Below, one piece after another: positions 52,096 through 60,925 of a stretch of DNA of 64,000 nucleotides. How positions within the stretch are numbered: position 1 is the stretch's first letter; the number at the start of each line of letters is the position of its first letter. The translations under genes were made by a program, and so were the position numbers. The notes beneath the pieces are model-generated. The model worked only from the letters and a program-made list of their open reading frames with translations, was not told where the DNA came from and ran no database searches. Source of the stretch: Nitrosomonas communis (GTDB taxonomy: Bacteria; Pseudomonadota; Gammaproteobacteria; Burkholderiales; Nitrosomonadaceae); NCBI RefSeq assembly GCF_001007935.1, contig NZ_CP011451.1, positions 1,054,001 to 1,118,000 on the forward strand. The letters run 5' to 3'.

Positions 52096-53058
52096 ATGGC
52101 TTATGAGACGGGAATTGCCACCTCGCTATTCGATCTGCTGGACAAAATCCGGCTGTTCGCCATCGCACAGGGCTTCACGCAGAATGAATTTACGGTGGTG
52201 GACAGCACCACCAAGCGGTTGTATATGCAAAAGAACACCGCCAATGGCGGCGGACTCACCTTTTACCTCGGCATCGAGGCTTTTGTTAGTTCAGGTGCTA
52301 CTTCGACAGAATTACGCATCAGGGGAGCGACTGGCTATACCTCTGGTGCAGCGCTCAGCTCACAGCCGGGTGCACCCTCTATTAGTGCGGTCATAAACCG
52401 TGTCGGAAACGGGCCGTATGTCGCCTACCATCTGTTTTCCGATGCAGCAGGCGACTATGTGCATTGTGTTCTGGAATACTCGGCTGGTTTCTTCAGTCAT
52501 CTGGTGTTTGGTCAGCTCGATAAATACGGCGTTTATGCTGGCGGCCATTATTGCGATGCCACTTATATCGGCACAAATGCCAATGACCATGACAATTACC
52601 TGAGCTCCTGGTCGCGCCCTCTGTTCGATAATTATGCTATATCTTCATCTTCCGCAGGTCATGTCAGCGCCAACCTGGAATTGAATATCTGGCGCATGTT
52701 TAAAGGATCAACAGGAGATTCCTCCACCTTTGATGCTTATGGCAATGGCCGCTCAGGTTTGACTAACCGTTTATTGGTGGGCAGCCAGCCCAATACTTTG
52801 AATCTCGCCACACCCTTTATTCCGATCTATATCTTTACCGATATCGGCGGCCCCAACTCCGGCAACCGCGCCCCATTAGGTGTAGTCAAGGATTTGCGCC
52901 TGGTGTGGATGCAATCGTTCTCAGTCGGACAAGAGGTGACGCTGGGTTCAGATACCTGGAAGGTATTTCCAATCTACCGCAGGTCTAATTTACAGAATAC
53001 TAGCGACGATCTGCCTAATTCGTGGCAACTGGGTTATGCCTACAGGAAGATCGCATAA
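52096..53058 (+). CDS. tail tip protein, paralogue without the discoidin domain
   Basis: 320 residues. Its N-terminal motif and core (LRIRGATGYTSGAALSSQPGAPSISAVIN, VLEYSAGFFSHLVFGQLDKYG, GHYCDATYIG) resemble the corresponding parts of the upstream protein, so the two arose by duplication with one domain gained or lost. Homologues are known from D3112/B3-like tails without a proven role. The stop overlaps the next start (TAATG). Confidence 0.75.
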   Translation: MAYETGIATSLFDLLDKIRLFAIAQGFTQNEFTVVDSTTKRLYMQKNTANGGGLTFYLGIEAFVSSGATSTELRIRGATGYTSGAALSSQPGAPSISAVINRVGNGPYVAYHLFSDAAGDYVHCVLEYSAGFFSHLVFGQLDKYGVYAGGHYCDATYIGTNANDHDNYLSSWSRPLFDNYAISSSSAGHVSANLELNIWRMFKGSTGDSSTFDAYGNGRSGLTNRLLVGSQPNTLNLATPFIPIYIFTDIGGPNSGNRAPLGVVKDLRLVWMQSFSVGQEVTLGSDTWKVFPIYRRSNLQNTSDDLPNSWQLGYAYRKIA

Positions 53059-54752
53059 TGGCAGTCATTAGCGGAATATTAGGCTCTGGATTGCTGGTGC
53101 TGGTGGAACCGGCACCGCTGTCTATTTCGCTCGATCAACTGAATGCTCCGCAACAGTCGCCTGTAGCGCAGGCAGCCGCCCCGGCCTTGGTTGGCGTTAT
53201 GATCGACCAATTACCGGTATCACCCGAACCCAAATCAGCGATCGCCGGAAAGTTTGCCGCTTCCTTCAAAGATGATTACTACAATCGTATTCATATTCAA
53301 CCTGCATCGATCGATCTGGGTAATGTCATTTCGCAGAAGATCATCCAGGTGGAGGTATGGAATGCCTATTTTGCTGCCAATCTGCTATCGTCAATTGATA
53401 CCAATGCGGGCACCGGCATCAGCTTTACCGGGCCACAGCCAGAGCCTACCAGCTTCAACGCATTGGAGCCGCGCATTTACACATTGGCGGTGGAAGTAGC
53501 CGGGCCGCCACTCATCAATACTACCTATACCCTGAATTTTGCAGCCGAGTCTCCCACGTTAGTAGTAGTTGGACGCCGGGTGATTCTGCTGTTCGCCGGG
53601 ATCAATTGGGATAATGGCGTACTGGAACGCTATTCATTCCTGACGAACATTATTACGAGCTGGGATGGGAGCGAGCAGCGCGTGAAACTGCGCGCAACAC
53701 CCCGGCGTGAGATCGAAGCACATCTGCAGGTATTCGGCTTGGATTTTGTGCGCAAACTGCAAAGCACGCTGTTTGGCTGGCAGTCGAGAAGCTACCTGAT
53801 TCCATTCTGGCCCGATTACACTTTGTTAAGTGCTGAGCTGCCCGCCGGGTCAACGGTTATCCCGAATATCCCCACAGCAGATTCAGAGTTTATTACCGGT
53901 GGCGTGGCCTTGCTGTTTAATTCCATCGATAACAATGAATCGGTGCAACTGAAAGAGGTGCAGTCCAACCAGTTGATCTTGGATCTTCCCACCCAGCAAA
54001 CCTGGCCAGCCGGAACAAAAATCTATTCCGCCAAATTTGCCCGGATCGCGAGCCAACAAACGGTTACCCGCCCCACCCGCCATATGCTGGATATGCAGGC
54101 CAAATTCATCGTCACCGACAATTCAGGTTTGACTGAAGCAGAGGGGAAGACCTTGTACAAAGGCTACCCGGTACTGCTGGATATTCCCAACGAGGTGGAA
54201 GTGTTGTCGGAAGACCTGATGCGCCCACTGCTGGAGTTCGAAGCCGATACCGTTAACCCGGTGGTAGATGATCCGATCGGCTACACCACCATTGTGCGCC
54301 GCATGGACTGGCTGCTGAAATCACGCAAGGAGCGAGCCGAATTCAGGAAGTGGCTGTATGCCCGCGCGGGACGCTGGAAGCCTTTCTGGATGCCCTCCTG
54401 GAATGAAGATTTCAAGCTTAAAACTACCCTGGCGGGTACTGACACCAAACTGGTGGTCGAGTTTGCTTTCTATGAACGGTTTGTGCCCGCTACATCCATG
54501 CGTAATGCGTTAATGATTGAGCTGTTTAACAGCACCAGGATCTTCAAGGATATTCTGAGCGTGGATGAAATCTCTGAAACTGAAGAAAACGTGTTTATCC
54601 ATAGCCCGGTCGGGTTCGACATTCAACCGCAGGATGTCAAACGCATCAGCTATCTCAACCTATCCCGCCTGGATGCGGACACGGTGGAGATTTTTCATGA
54701 AACAGACACAATTTCACGTGTCAGTGCATTGATTAGGACAGTGGTGCAATGA
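53058..54752 (+). CDS. tail protein (D3112/B3-type)
   Basis: 564 residues from the ATG at 53058. SFKDDYYNRIHIQPASIDLGNV, WNAYFAANLLSSI and RRMDWLLKSRKERAEFRKWLYARAGRWKPFWMPSWNEDFKL are conserved in tail proteins of D3112-like phages. By position it is a distal-tail or baseplate hub component. No enzymatic motif seen. It overlaps the next gene by four bases. Confidence 0.82.
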   Translation: MAVISGILGSGLLVLVEPAPLSISLDQLNAPQQSPVAQAAAPALVGVMIDQLPVSPEPKSAIAGKFAASFKDDYYNRIHIQPASIDLGNVISQKIIQVEVWNAYFAANLLSSIDTNAGTGISFTGPQPEPTSFNALEPRIYTLAVEVAGPPLINTTYTLNFAAESPTLVVVGRRVILLFAGINWDNGVLERYSFLTNIITSWDGSEQRVKLRATPRREIEAHLQVFGLDFVRKLQSTLFGWQSRSYLIPFWPDYTLLSAELPAGSTVIPNIPTADSEFITGGVALLFNSIDNNESVQLKEVQSNQLILDLPTQQTWPAGTKIYSAKFARIASQQTVTRPTRHMLDMQAKFIVTDNSGLTEAEGKTLYKGYPVLLDIPNEVEVLSEDLMRPLLEFEADTVNPVVDDPIGYTTIVRRMDWLLKSRKERAEFRKWLYARAGRWKPFWMPSWNEDFKLKTTLAGTDTKLVVEFAFYERFVPATSMRNALMIELFNSTRIFKDILSVDEISETEENVFIHSPVGFDIQPQDVKRISYLNLSRLDADTVEIFHETDTISRVSALIRTVVQ

Positions 54753-55546
54753 CGCTCAGCGTTTTTGAAAAGAGCATCCATGACGCACGCCCGCTGGAGC
54801 TGTATGAATTCTCTCATGGACTGCAAATCTTCACCTACACCTCCGGTGATGAAGTGGTGAGCTTTCAGTCGAGAACGTACACGCCAACCGCTTTAATTCG
54901 CTCGGCCATCGGCTCATCGACTGAAGTGAGCAAAATGAAGCTGGAAATCGAAGTGACCCGCGACAATGATGTCGCCAAGCTCTTTATCCGCTCGCACCCT
55001 GGGCCGGTGAAATTGACAATCTACCGGATGCACCGAGGCGATAGCGATGTGGTAACGCAATGGATCGGGCGGGTGGTGAATGTGGAATTTAGCGGGCTGA
55101 CTGCGAAAATCACCTGCGAGCCGATTTATACCTCGTTGGAGCGCGCGGGCCTGCGCGGGATGTTCCAGCGGTTATGCCGCCATGCCTTGTACGATAGCGG
55201 CTGCACCCTGAATGCCGCTGCCTTTCGCGATACCGCCACCATTGTTTCTATGGTGGGATCAGCCATTACCGTAGTACCGATGAACCGAGCAAGCGGCTGG
55301 TATACCGGCGGCTATATCGAGATGGGTGATGTGGAAAAGAAAATGATACGCGATCATACCAATGATGTGCTGACGCTGACCGGCGTAACCGCATCTTTGA
55401 AAGCGGGTGTCACCATCAATCTATATGCAGGCTGCGCGCACGACCGCAACGCCTGTCTCAACAAGTTCAATAATTTTGATAACTACGGCGGCTTTGAGTT
55501 TATCCCCAATGACATGGGGCCATTCAAGGGCGACCCGATCGAATAG
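54749..55546 (+). CDS. BR0599/DUF2163-family tail assembly protein
   Basis: 265 residues. The N-terminal half is DUF2163-like (ELYEFSHGLQIFTYTSGDE, WIGRVVNVEF); the C-terminal half is Phage_BR0599: CRHALYDSGCTLN and YAGCAHDRNACLNKFNNFDNYGGFEFIP. The paired Cys residues may form a metal or disulfide site. It belongs to the tail-tip assembly set of lambda-like tails. Confidence 0.92.
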   Translation: MTLSVFEKSIHDARPLELYEFSHGLQIFTYTSGDEVVSFQSRTYTPTALIRSAIGSSTEVSKMKLEIEVTRDNDVAKLFIRSHPGPVKLTIYRMHRGDSDVVTQWIGRVVNVEFSGLTAKITCEPIYTSLERAGLRGMFQRLCRHALYDSGCTLNAAAFRDTATIVSMVGSAITVVPMNRASGWYTGGYIEMGDVEKKMIRDHTNDVLTLTGVTASLKAGVTINLYAGCAHDRNACLNKFNNFDNYGGFEFIPNDMGPFKGDPIE

Positions 55547-55557
55547 GAGGAAATCAC

Positions 55558-55788
55558 ATGTGGTTTCAGATTATCGCTTTTGCTTTATCCGCCGTCTTGT
55601 CAGCAGTGTTTGCGCCCAAACCGCCCAAACCCGCTTCCAGTAACCTGGATGATTTCAATGTACCGACAGTGTCTGAGGCGACACCCATTCCGGTGGTGTT
55701 CGGCACGCGCTGGATCAACCAGGCAAATACGGTATGGTACGGCGACTTTAAAAAGACCGCGATCAAATCCAGTTCAGGCAAGAAGTAA
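55558..55788 (+). CDS. small tail protein with N-terminal hydrophobic segment
   Basis: 76 residues. IIAFALSAVLSAVFAPKPPKP is one hydrophobic helix with a proline end, followed by NVPTVSEATPIPVVFGTRW, which is the typical start of the J/TipJ-like 'phage tail' segment. AGGAGG precedes the ATG. The stop overlaps the next start. It may be a separated N-terminal piece of the J-like protein. Confidence 0.75.
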   Translation: MWFQIIAFALSAVLSAVFAPKPPKPASSNLDDFNVPTVSEATPIPVVFGTRWINQANTVWYGDFKKTAIKSSSGKK

Positions 55789-56015
55789 TGATTATTGACG
55801 GTGTGGATACTAGCAACCTCAGAATGACGATGCAGGATCTTGCGGAATGCAATCTGTGCGCGCGCGGCTCAAAGCGCTTCCTTGAGAAAAAAGGTGTTTG
55901 TTTCCGTCATTTCCTCAAGGAAGGGTTGCCGCTGGATACGGTTATTTCATGGAATGACGGATCAAGCAACAAGGTGGTGGAACATATCTTGAGGAAACAA
56001 AAACATGAAAGGTAA
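55788..56015 (+). CDS. small tail assembly protein
   Basis: 75 residues with CNLCARGSKRFLEKKGVCFRHF in the middle, a Cys/His cluster of zinc-finger spacing. Conserved at this place in D3112-like phages as I recall, function unknown. It overlaps the following large gene by 11 bases. Confidence 0.75.
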   Translation: MIIDGVDTSNLRMTMQDLAECNLCARGSKRFLEKKGVCFRHFLKEGLPLDTVISWNDGSSNKVVEHILRKQKHER

Positions 56016-58185
56016 ATCCGTCACGATAGGCTGGCGCTACCACTTAGGAATTCACATGGTTGCATGTCAAGGCCCGGTGGATGCCGTGACCGGCATCAAG
56101 GTAGGTGAAAGCATGCTATGGGAAGGCAATATCACGGCAAGCTCCACTCTGCCGGTCAACGAACCTGAGCTATTTGGCGGCGACAAGAGTCAGGGCGGTG
56201 TTGTCGGTGATATTGATCTTGCTTTTGGTGAAGCGACCCAGCCACCCAACGCTTATTTGCAAACCCAACAAGGCTCGCCTATCCCAGCTTACCGCGGCGT
56301 GATGTCCTTCATCCTCAAACAGATCTATCTGGCAGCCAACAACCCCTACATCAAACCCTGGGCGTTTCGTGTGAAAAGGATTCCCGCCAAGACCTGGTAC
56401 CCGGAAAAAGCGGATATCAATGGCGATGCCAACCCAGCACACATCATTTACGAATGCTTGACCAGTGATCGCTGGGGACTGGGCTACACCTCTGGCAATC
56501 TGGACGATGCCGCTTTCCGTGCGGCAGCAGATACATTGTATTCCGAGAATTTCGGTCTTTCGTTCGTGCTTGCCGAGCAAACGAGCGTGAAAGAGTTGAT
56601 CAATACCGTATTGAATCACATCGACGGTGCCTTGTACCTTGATCAAACCACTGGCAAGTTCACGCTTAAGCTGGTCAGAAACGATTACGATCTTGCCACG
56701 CTTCCTATTCTCAGCCCCTCCAACATCGTGCGCATGGAGTCTTTCTCCAGACCAGGTATTGCCGATCTGGTCAATCAAGTGACGCTCATCTATCAGGAAC
56801 GCGACTCGGATAAAAAGATTTCCGTCACCATCCAGGATCTGGGCATGATCGCCATGCAGCAAGGGGTGGTGCCCACCACCATTCAATACCTCGGCATTGC
56901 CAATGCCACTCTGGCTAACAATGTCGCCATGCGAGAACTCAAAACGCTTACCCAACCGTTGGCGAGGCTGAAGCTGATCGCCAACCGTGAGTCGTTCGGT
57001 CTGAAACCGGGTGGCGTATTCAAATTCACCTGGCCAGACTTGGGGATTGTGGAAATGGTCATGCGCATCACTACCATGGATTTCGGCACATTAGCCGATG
57101 GCGAGGTGACGATCGATGCGGTGGAGGATGTATTCTTCAGCGTTCAGTCCGTATTCGCTGACCCGCCGCCTACCTTATGGACTGATCCAATCTCACTGCC
57201 TGTTCCAATAACCGATTACTTTCTGTTGACTGCGCCCTACTGGCTGATCGCAACCCAATTCTTAGGGGATAATCAAACAGCGATCGACAGCATCGATGTG
57301 ACCAGTGCATTTCTGTTGGGTGGGGCCAAAAATCCAGGCTCAAGCGCATCCTCTTATGAATTCTGGACATCCACCAATAACGCAGACGACAGCAATGATC
57401 AGCCAGGCAGCCTGACATCTTTGTTTACGCCTACTGCCACGCTATCGGCAGCCATTACCGAAACCACCACGACATTGCCTTTGACAAGTGCGGTCGACAT
57501 CAGCCAAGTAGCCAGCAACACCATCGCTTTGATTGAAAGCGAACTCGTTTATCTGACCACTGCTCCGTCAGCCTCAAGTGTAACGGTGGTACGCGGCATC
57601 CTGCACACTTTGCCCAAAGCTCATGCCGTAGGAAGCCGCATATGGTTCTTCCAGGATTTCTTCGGTCATTCCGAGGTGGAGTTTGCAAGCCTTACCACGC
57701 TATACGCGAAGTTTCTCACGGAAACCGGCAAGGGCGTATTGCCCAAAGCAAGCGATACCTGGAGGGCTTTGACACTCAATCAAAGCTGGGGCGCGCCTTA
57801 TCCGCCTGGACGGGTGACGATCAATAGCGTATTGAGGCCAACCAGCATTGCTGGAGTGAATACTGATGCCTCGATTACATGGTACCACCGTGACCGCTCG
57901 AATACCGCCGCCGTCAACATCGGCAATGACAGTGCCACCAACGTCGGGCCGGAAACAAGCAGTACCATCACCATTCAGGTCTACAGCCTCAAAGTGGGCG
58001 GATCGTTGGTGAAAACCTATTCTGGTTTAACCGGTACAAGCTTCACCTATACCGCAGCTCAAGCGTTCATTGATAACGGTAATGCCGCCTTTACTGAGCG
58101 CAGGCTGGAGATATTTTCAGTGCGAGAAGGATTAAACAGTGTCGAGAAGCATGTCATTCCACTGGATTGGACAGTAAATGCTTAA
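56005..58185 (+). CDS. J-like tail tip / host specificity protein
   Basis: 726 residues. YHLGIHMVACQGPVDAVTGIKVGE, RGVMSFILKQIYLAANNPYIKPWAFRVKRIP and NPAHIIYECLTSDRWGLGY are the conserved start of tip attachment proteins; the hub region continues with LNHIDGALYLDQTTGKFTLKLVRNDYD. The last third (from about 450) is made of beta domains with DISQVASNTIALIESELVYLTTAP and a C-terminal fibronectin-like unit. It forms the tail tip that meets the host receptor. It closes the late operon. Confidence 0.88.
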   Translation: MKGKSVTIGWRYHLGIHMVACQGPVDAVTGIKVGESMLWEGNITASSTLPVNEPELFGGDKSQGGVVGDIDLAFGEATQPPNAYLQTQQGSPIPAYRGVMSFILKQIYLAANNPYIKPWAFRVKRIPAKTWYPEKADINGDANPAHIIYECLTSDRWGLGYTSGNLDDAAFRAAADTLYSENFGLSFVLAEQTSVKELINTVLNHIDGALYLDQTTGKFTLKLVRNDYDLATLPILSPSNIVRMESFSRPGIADLVNQVTLIYQERDSDKKISVTIQDLGMIAMQQGVVPTTIQYLGIANATLANNVAMRELKTLTQPLARLKLIANRESFGLKPGGVFKFTWPDLGIVEMVMRITTMDFGTLADGEVTIDAVEDVFFSVQSVFADPPPTLWTDPISLPVPITDYFLLTAPYWLIATQFLGDNQTAIDSIDVTSAFLLGGAKNPGSSASSYEFWTSTNNADDSNDQPGSLTSLFTPTATLSAAITETTTTLPLTSAVDISQVASNTIALIESELVYLTTAPSASSVTVVRGILHTLPKAHAVGSRIWFFQDFFGHSEVEFASLTTLYAKFLTETGKGVLPKASDTWRALTLNQSWGAPYPPGRVTINSVLRPTSIAGVNTDASITWYHRDRSNTAAVNIGNDSATNVGPETSSTITIQVYSLKVGGSLVKTYSGLTGTSFTYTAAQAFIDNGNAAFTERRLEIFSVREGLNSVEKHVIPLDWTVNA

Positions 58186-58197
58186 TTCATATTAGAG

Positions 58198-58285
58198 AGG
58201 AAGCGGCCAAAGCCATGCGGGAACATGGCCTGGCCGCCATAACCCACAGATTGCACCTGTGAGCCATAGCCAAGGCTTCCTGCCA
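58198..58285. other. strongly folded cloverleaf-like element
   Basis: AGGAAGC (58198-58204) pairs with GCTTCCT (58275-58281), followed by GCCA. Inside lie a long stem GCGGCC..GCCATG / CATGGC..GGCCGC (58203-58237) and CACAG-ATTGCAC-CTGTG (58245-58261), a 5 bp stem with a 7-base loop. Together this looks like a small structured RNA. On the minus strand the same bases encode a 40-residue Gly-rich frame without a ribosome site (58191-58313), so the symmetry could be a coding relic. Confidence 0.35.
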
Positions 58286-58342
58286 CGTCGACGCGGCGGA
58301 TAAAGGCTACCATATTTTTACTAATGAAAAAGGGCTTACAGC

Positions 58343-59110
58343 ATGACTAAAACAAACCCGGTTGTACCATGGATAGGCGGAAAACGTCGCCTGGCCAAAT
58401 ATATCCTGCCATTGTTTCCTGAGCATGAATGCTATGTAGAGCCGTTTTGCGGGGCAGCAGCGTTGTATTTCATGAAACATCAGACGCATGTGGAAGTGCT
58501 CAATGACATCAACAGCGAGCTGGTCAACATGTACCGGGTGATCAAATACCATCTAGATGAATTCACTAAGCAATTCAGGTGGGCGTTGACCAGCCGGGAG
58601 ATGTACAAATGGTTGCAAATCATGCCGGTAGAAACGCTCACCGATATCCAGCGCGCTGCCCGCTTCTATTATTTGCAGAAACTCGCTTTCGGCGGTAAGG
58701 TCACCAACCAGAACTTTGGTACCGCGACCACCACTGCACCCCGTCTCAATTTGCTGCGTCTGGAAGAAGAATTAAGCCAGGCGCATTTACGTCTTTCGCA
58801 AACTTATATTGAGCACTTGGCATGGCAGGATTGTGTGCGCAAGTATGACCGGGAACACACCTTATTTTATTGTGACCCTCCTTATTGGGGCACAGAAGGC
58901 TACGGTGTAGATTTTGGCCTGGAGCAGTATGTGCAGATAGCTGAGCTGGCGAAAACGATCAAAGGCAAGATGATCATATCAGTCAACGATATTCCGGAAA
59001 TGCATGAGGCATTCAAAGGGTTGACGATGCAATCGGTGGTGATCAACTACACCGTGGGTGGACTGCAAGGACGTGGACAACGCACTGAGCTGGTGATTTG
59101 TAACTTTTAA
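58343..59110 (+). CDS. DNA adenine methylase (D12 class)
   Basis: 255 residues. VVPWIGGKRRLAKYILPLFP and PFCGAAA (34-40) form the SAM site and DPPYW (178-182) is the catalytic motif IV of Dam-like N6-adenine methyltransferases. It lies alone at the right end, behind the late operon, where Mu carries the DNA-modifying mom gene. It probably masks phage DNA from host restriction or controls transposition through GATC sites; specificity cannot be read directly. Confidence 0.93.
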   Translation: MTKTNPVVPWIGGKRRLAKYILPLFPEHECYVEPFCGAAALYFMKHQTHVEVLNDINSELVNMYRVIKYHLDEFTKQFRWALTSREMYKWLQIMPVETLTDIQRAARFYYLQKLAFGGKVTNQNFGTATTTAPRLNLLRLEEELSQAHLRLSQTYIEHLAWQDCVRKYDREHTLFYCDPPYWGTEGYGVDFGLEQYVQIAELAKTIKGKMIISVNDIPEMHEAFKGLTMQSVVINYTVGGLQGRGQRTELVICNF

Positions 59111-59121
59111 CGCTGAGGTTA

Positions 59122-59184
59122 AATGTACCAAGCGGCAGTGCCAAATAAAGCGAAAAACAGTACCAAATTGAGCGAAAATTTACA
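59122..59184. repeat. right-end transposase-binding sites
   Basis: Read on the minus strand from the tip: TTTTCGCTCAATTTGGTAC (complement of 59159-59177), TTTTCGCTTTATTTGGCAC (complement of 59138-59156) and GCTTGGTACATT (complement of 59122-59133). The first two share TTTTCGCT-n-ATTTGG-AC, and all carry the TTGGTAC core of the left end. The tip is TGTAAA at 59184; TTAAG follows. Confidence 0.75.
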
Positions 59185-59354
59185 TTAAGAGGTTCTGATT
59201 GGTGCGAATGCTTTATCTTACTTCAGTATTGAGCCGACCTTGGTCTTTGCCGTTAATAGAAAATGCCTATATAAAAAACATATGTGTTGTTTTCTCTTAG
59301 TGCCCCACAAACGAAAGTTAGTTTAGGTGATTAAGCGTAACACGCTGGTTTTAT

Positions 59355-59430
<76 letters not shown>

Positions 59431-59640
59431 GTTCTAAATTGCTGACAAGGGCGAAATTATAGAGGTTTAAGAGACTGTGAGCAATTATAAGTCTTTTGAT
59501 AAGCAGATATACTAATAATAAAATTTAAAAATTATTAGCATAAACAATTGAACAAAATAAATTATCAATAATTTCGGCTAAATTCTCTGATTATCTCCAA
59601 AAATCTGTACATTTTCAGCAAAAAAAGCCATAATTTCACA

Positions 59641-60096
59641 ATGACATTTAGAAATATATCAGCTAAAAATATTTTGGTGATCCATGGGCCCAACTTGAAT
59701 CTTCTGGGTAAGCGGGAACCTGAAATTTATGGCAAAACGACTTTGGATGATATTAACAGAAAATTATCTGCAATATCACGAGCGGCCGAAGTAAAACTAG
59801 ATACTTTTCAAAGTAATAATGAGGGTGAATTAATAAACCGGGTACAGCAAGCAATGGATGATGAAACTGATTTCATCATCATTAATCCAGCAGGATTAAC
59901 TCATACCAGTATAGCTTTACGGGATGCTTTAGCCGCAACAGGAGTGCCTTTTATTGAAATACATCTTTCTAATATTTATGCACGTGAGGTATTTCGTCAT
60001 AAATCATACTTTTCTGATCTTGCAATTGGTGTGATCAGCGGCCTAGGGGCAAAGGGTTATGAACTAGCATTACTGTTTGCTTTAAATGATCGATAG
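59641..60096 (+). CDS. aroQ: 3-dehydroquinate dehydratase, type II
   Basis: 151 residues, full length. [21 protein letters not shown] contains the flexible lid with Arg25 and catalytic Tyr30; [16 protein letters not shown] and [17 protein letters not shown] (His108, Arg115) complete the active site. It removes water from 3-dehydroquinate in the shikimate pathway for aromatic amino acids, working as a dodecamer in the cytoplasm. aroQ before accB-accC is a common order in beta- and gammaproteobacteria. Confidence 0.97.
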   Translation: MTFRNISAKNILVIHGPNLNLLGKREPEIYGKTTLDDINRKLSAISRAAEVKLDTFQSNNEGELINRVQQAMDDETDFIIINPAGLTHTSIALRDALAATGVPFIEIHLSNIYAREVFRHKSYFSDLAIGVISGLGAKGYELALLFALNDR

Positions 60097-60402
60097 TCTC
60101 CAACCCAATCTTTTAATGGCTCGTATGTACTTTACTTAAGCATGAATGCGCTTTACTTAAGCATCAAAACCAAAAATATATAGAAGACTAACGATAAAGA
60201 ATAATAAATCATACAACGAATTGATAATATGTAGTAATATGCCGCCGCCACGTATTCAGATATGCATCGATGCATTCTTTGTTAGCGAACTACATAAGTT
60301 CTATTTTATATTTAAACCATATCTTACAAACCTTGATCATAGATTGTGTCTCAGGTTTGATTTTAGATTACTCGTAAACGGAATGTTTCCGGGAGGCTGT
60401 AT
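60097..60402. other. gap between aroQ and accB
   Basis: 306 bases, AT-rich, no gene. CTTTACTTAAGCAT occurs twice in a row (60129-60142 and 60151-60164). The accBC promoter and leader are expected in the second half; CCGGGAGG lies before accB, but no defined control element can be named. Confidence 0.5.
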
Positions 60403-60873
60403 ATGGATCTAAGAAAGCTAAAGAAACTTATCGAATTAGTTGAAGAATATAATATCGCTGAGTTAGAAATTACTGAAGGTGAAGAGAAAGTTCGTATCAA
60501 TAAATCCGGCTATTCCTCACAAAATTATGCAGCCCTACCTCAATTTTACCAAGCTGGTGCTGCTCCAACAGCAAATGTGCCGGCCAGTACAACTGAGACT
60601 GCTCCAACCGGAACAGAAGCTAAGCTCAGTTTACCGGAAGGACATATTGTAAAATCACCGATGGTAGGTACTTTTTATCGCGCTTCCGCACCCGGAGCAA
60701 AACCTTTTGTAGAAACAGGACAGACCGTTAAAGTGGGTGATACCTTATGTATTATTGAAGCAATGAAGCTTCTTAATGAAATAGAAGCCGACAAAGCTGG
60801 TGTGATCAAAGCCATTCTACTTGAAAATGGTCAGCCAGTTGAATATGGTGAGCCTTTATTTGTGATTGGATAA
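60403..60873 (+). CDS. accB: biotin carboxyl carrier protein of acetyl-CoA carboxylase
   Basis: 156 residues. N-terminal helix ([25 protein letters not shown]), Ala/Pro/Thr-rich linker (about 50-75) and biotinyl domain with [11 protein letters not shown] and [13 protein letters not shown], biotin on Lys122. It carries CO2 between the carboxylase and transferase parts in the first step of fatty acid synthesis. GGGAGG precedes the ATG. It forms an operon with accC, 52 bases downstream. Confidence 0.98.
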   Translation: MDLRKLKKLIELVEEYNIAELEITEGEEKVRINKSGYSSQNYAALPQFYQAGAAPTANVPASTTETAPTGTEAKLSLPEGHIVKSPMVGTFYRASAPGAKPFVETGQTVKVGDTLCIIEAMKLLNEIEADKAGVIKAILLENGQPVEYGEPLFVIG

Positions 60874-60925
60874 TTTTTTTATATCCATTCTTTTGAATTA
60901 GCCCCTTCCAGATTTCACCTCAAAT

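Larger units (their letters stand above)
16264..59184 (+). mobile_element. Mu-like transposable prophage, complete, 42.9 kb
   Basis: The left tip reads TGTGAGGGGGTGATTTATTT and the right tip, inward, TGTAAATTTTCGCTCAATTT. TTAAG flanks both (16259-16263 and 59185-59189), the 5 bp duplication expected of Mu-type transposition. Gene order is repressor, Ner, A, B, Gam, GemA, Mor, lysis, terminase, portal, MuF, protease, capsid, tail, right-end methylase. The head/tail set (DUF1320, DUF1834, long tape measure, BR0599, J-like) points to a D3112/B3-type siphovirus rather than the contractile tail of Mu itself. The exact duplication suggests a fairly recent insertion. Confidence 0.95.

Noticed and set aside
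58198..58285. Genuine tRNA gene
   Set aside because: The T-arm and TTC motif are missing, the inner long stem shares bases with the outer stem, and no linker bases 8-9 exist. Kept only as a structured element.
60221..60412. 63-codon frame before accB
   Set aside because: No ribosome site, no family, lies in the expected promoter/leader of accBC.
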